A stretch of DNA of 9,126 bases from Bacteroidales bacterium (GTDB lineage Bacteria; Bacteroidota; Bacteroidia; Bacteroidales; Muribaculaceae): positions 1 through 9,126 of the forward strand of contig CAAFXX010000201.1 in the NCBI GenBank assembly GCA_900767075.1. Reading direction: 5' to 3'. The notes under the pieces are model-generated. The model worked only from the letters and a program-made list of their open reading frames with translations. It made no database searches and was not told the DNA's origin. Shown here one piece after another: positions 7,580 through 9,126 of this stretch (position 1 is the stretch's first letter; the number at the start of each line of letters is the position of its first letter). The position numbers were made by a program, and so were the translations under genes.

Positions 7580-8607
7580 TGAAAAGATATCTCATAAATT
7601 GGGGCGAGAAAAATAAGACCGAAATCACAGAAGAATTGCTTTCTCTGATTGCTAATGCCCAAAAGAATATAAAAATAGGTAATTTCATTTTCGAGTACCA
7701 AGATGTTATTGAAGGGCTCAAAAATGCAATGGAAAAAGAAGTTGCCGTATTCATCCTTTCGAATCCTGGTAATGAGAATGAAGATGGATATAAATCCCAC
7801 CTGAACAACCTAATACAACTTGCATCGTTAGGTGCTCATGTCCGTTATCTTGATGACCTGCATGCAAAGTTTGTCATTTGCGATGACTCGTCAGGCATTG
7901 TAACAAGTGCAAATAACAATCAAACCAGTCTTGCCTTAAACTCGGAAACGGGCGTAACAATCCATGGGCAGGATGCAGAACAGCTTGCGATGGTGTTTAA
8001 CAAACTGTTCTTGAATGCAGACATCACGCAACTGTCCGACGATGGGCTGACTCGGGTCAAGAGCCGGCAGAGCAGTCGGGAGTTTATGATAGACGAGACA
8101 CCGTTGCTTGCATCCAATATCCGTATTACACTTAACTCAGAGAAAAAGACAAACCTAGAGGGGAAGGCGGTGAAGCATCTTTATGACGAAATAATAAGCA
8201 TTATAGACGGCGCAAAGAAAGAATGTTTCATCGTTACCTGGCATTTCAGTTGCGCGGGAAACAAACTTAAGAGGTTTGTCGACAGTATTGAGAAAGCTGT
8301 AAAGCGGGGAGTCAAAATCACATTTTACTCCAATGCGTATGACACAAGCTATTCCCAGAGTGTGAACAACCAGCCGTCGTTGACACGTTTGTTGCGCATC
8401 AGCGATGAAATCTATGGCGATAACAACAACCATTCAAAGTGTGTCATTACCGAATCGGCCGGGATTGTCTTTTCAGCAAATATCGACCCTATAGGGCTTG
8501 AAACGGGGTTTGAAGTCGGTGTCATACTGTCTGAAGAAGATCGTGTTGCTGCATTGGCACACATACGTGATTTAATTTCAGCCAACCCAAATAAAATCAG
8601 ATTTTAA
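7579..8607 (+). CDS. Phospholipase D-fold protein, probable nuclease
   Basis: A 342-residue protein with two PLD half-domains. HKD motif 1 is LHAKFVICDD (H95, K97, D102) followed by S110-A111-N112 and a conserved-type glutamate in NSETGV (E123). HKD motif 2 is NHSKCVITES (H285, K287) with E292 where aspartate is usual, then SAN (299-301) and E312 in GFEVGV. The two histidines and lysines needed for phosphotransfer are present. PLD-family enzymes cleave phosphodiester bonds through a covalent phosphohistidine; members next to helicases in defence loci (DISARM DrmC, Mokosh) act as or resemble nucleases. No signal peptide or membrane anchor is seen, favouring a cytosolic nuclease over a lipase. 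The start codon overlaps the previous stop (TAATG), indicating translational coupling. Substrate, DNA or RNA, cannot be told from sequence. Confidence 0.88.
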   Translation: MKRYLINWGEKNKTEITEELLSLIANAQKNIKIGNFIFEYQDVIEGLKNAMEKEVAVFILSNPGNENEDGYKSHLNNLIQLASLGAHVRYLDDLHAKFVICDDSSGIVTSANNNQTSLALNSETGVTIHGQDAEQLAMVFNKLFLNADITQLSDDGLTRVKSRQSSREFMIDETPLLASNIRITLNSEKKTNLEGKAVKHLYDEIISIIDGAKKECFIVTWHFSCAGNKLKRFVDSIEKAVKRGVKITFYSNAYDTSYSQSVNNQPSLTRLLRISDEIYGDNNNHSKCVITESAGIVFSANIDPIGLETGFEVGVILSEEDRVAALAHIRDLISANPNKIRF

Positions 8608-8613
8608 GAAGAT

Positions 8614-9126
8614 ATGAAAACATTTGATGAATTAGTAAAACAATGGCTTGAACTTCAGGAAAGTGGCAAAGTGGAAGAGGCTCAAAAACTATATGACAGT
8701 GGGCTTTTCGATAACGTCATAAACCGTTTTGTAGAGAAACATAGTCATACCTTACCGGGCGTGGAGGTTATGTTCTCGGTACTTGGGCTGACCCCGGAGC
8801 CCATCATCCTTACCCATAGGGCACTCAAGCCTAAAAAACATATTGTCTTTGCAACGCCTGGCGGTTATGAACAGGCAAAATACCTTTATGAGAAATATAT
8901 TAACAGCGAACCAACGGTGATTACCATTGGAGACTCATCGTTTTCTGGCATATATGAAGTAATGAAGGAACAGTTGAACATAAATCCGGCGCATAAATAT
9001 GCCCTTGATATTACAGGAGGAAAAAAATCAATGGTTGCCTCAGCTGCGATATTCGGACGGGATTTCGGGTTTAATATTCTATATGTCGATTATACGGATT
9101 ATAGGAAGAATATCCGTAGGCCTGTT
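8614..9126 (+). CDS. CARF-domain protein, TIGR02710-like, truncated by window edge
   Basis: The open frame runs from ATG 8614 through the last base without a stop, giving 171 residues. After a short helical N-terminus (about 1-45) comes a Rossmann-like domain. The first strand and turn are VMFSVLGLTPEPIIL (52-66), then HIVFATPGG (about 76-84), VITIGDSS, and the signature DITGGKKSM (132-140) followed by NILYVDY. The leading strand with the PEP turn and the D-x-T-G-G-x-K motif are those of CARF domains, closest to the TIGR02710 type in my reading. CARF domains bind cyclic oligoadenylates made by Cas10 in type III CRISPR and switch on fused or partner effectors. The C-terminal half, where a HEPN or other effector would sit, is not visible. 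It starts 6 nt after the PLD stop, so it is probably in the same operon. No Cas10 is in the window. Confidence 0.78.
   Translation, partial: MKTFDELVKQWLELQESGKVEEAQKLYDSGLFDNVINRFVEKHSHTLPGVEVMFSVLGLTPEPIILTHRALKPKKHIVFATPGGYEQAKYLYEKYINSEPTVITIGDSSFSGIYEVMKEQLNINPAHKYALDITGGKKSMVASAAIFGRDFGFNILYVDYTDYRKNIRRPV

Overview
The window looks like an accessory (defence-island type) region of a Bacteroidetes genome, probably a gut genus such as Bacteroides, Parabacteroides or Prevotella. This is inferred from moderate-to-low GC, ATG starts without strong Shine-Dalgarno sequences, a TAnnTTTG-type -7 box before the first gene, and the kinds of families present. No rRNA, tRNA, transposase or CRISPR array is visible, so the species cannot be named.

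Layout. Bases 1-502 carry no convincing gene. The first ~130 bases are relatively GC-rich and hold three consecutive short hairpins. The rest is AT-rich and holds a perfect 13-bp inverted repeat (294-325) and a candidate promoter (-7 box 470-477). Five genes then run on the + strand. They are a WYL-domain regulator (503-1522); a 1595-residue protein joining S1/OB-like nucleic-acid-binding domains and a DUF349-like helical segment to an Upf1-type SF1 helicase with a tandemly duplicated C-terminal domain (1609-6396); an unrecognised 399-residue protein with a likely N-terminal winged helix (6380-7579); a phospholipase D-fold protein with two HKD motifs (7579-8607); and the first 171 residues of a CARF-domain protein cut by the window edge (8614 onward).

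The last four genes are tightly packed (17-nt overlap, TAATG overlap, 6-nt gap), which suggests one transcript and a joint function. Inference: this is a WYL-controlled anti-phage or stress-response module in which an RNA/DNA helicase detects or remodels nucleic acid, a PLD-type nuclease is the candidate effector, and a CARF protein is a candidate sensor of a cyclic-oligonucleotide-like ligand. No Cas10, other Cas protein, nucleotide cyclase or CRISPR array is visible here. If that holds beyond the right edge, this would be a CRISPR-independent CARF system, which is the most interesting aspect of the window. Helicase plus PLD pairs are known in defence (for example Mokosh and DISARM), but I do not recognise this five-gene combination as a named system.
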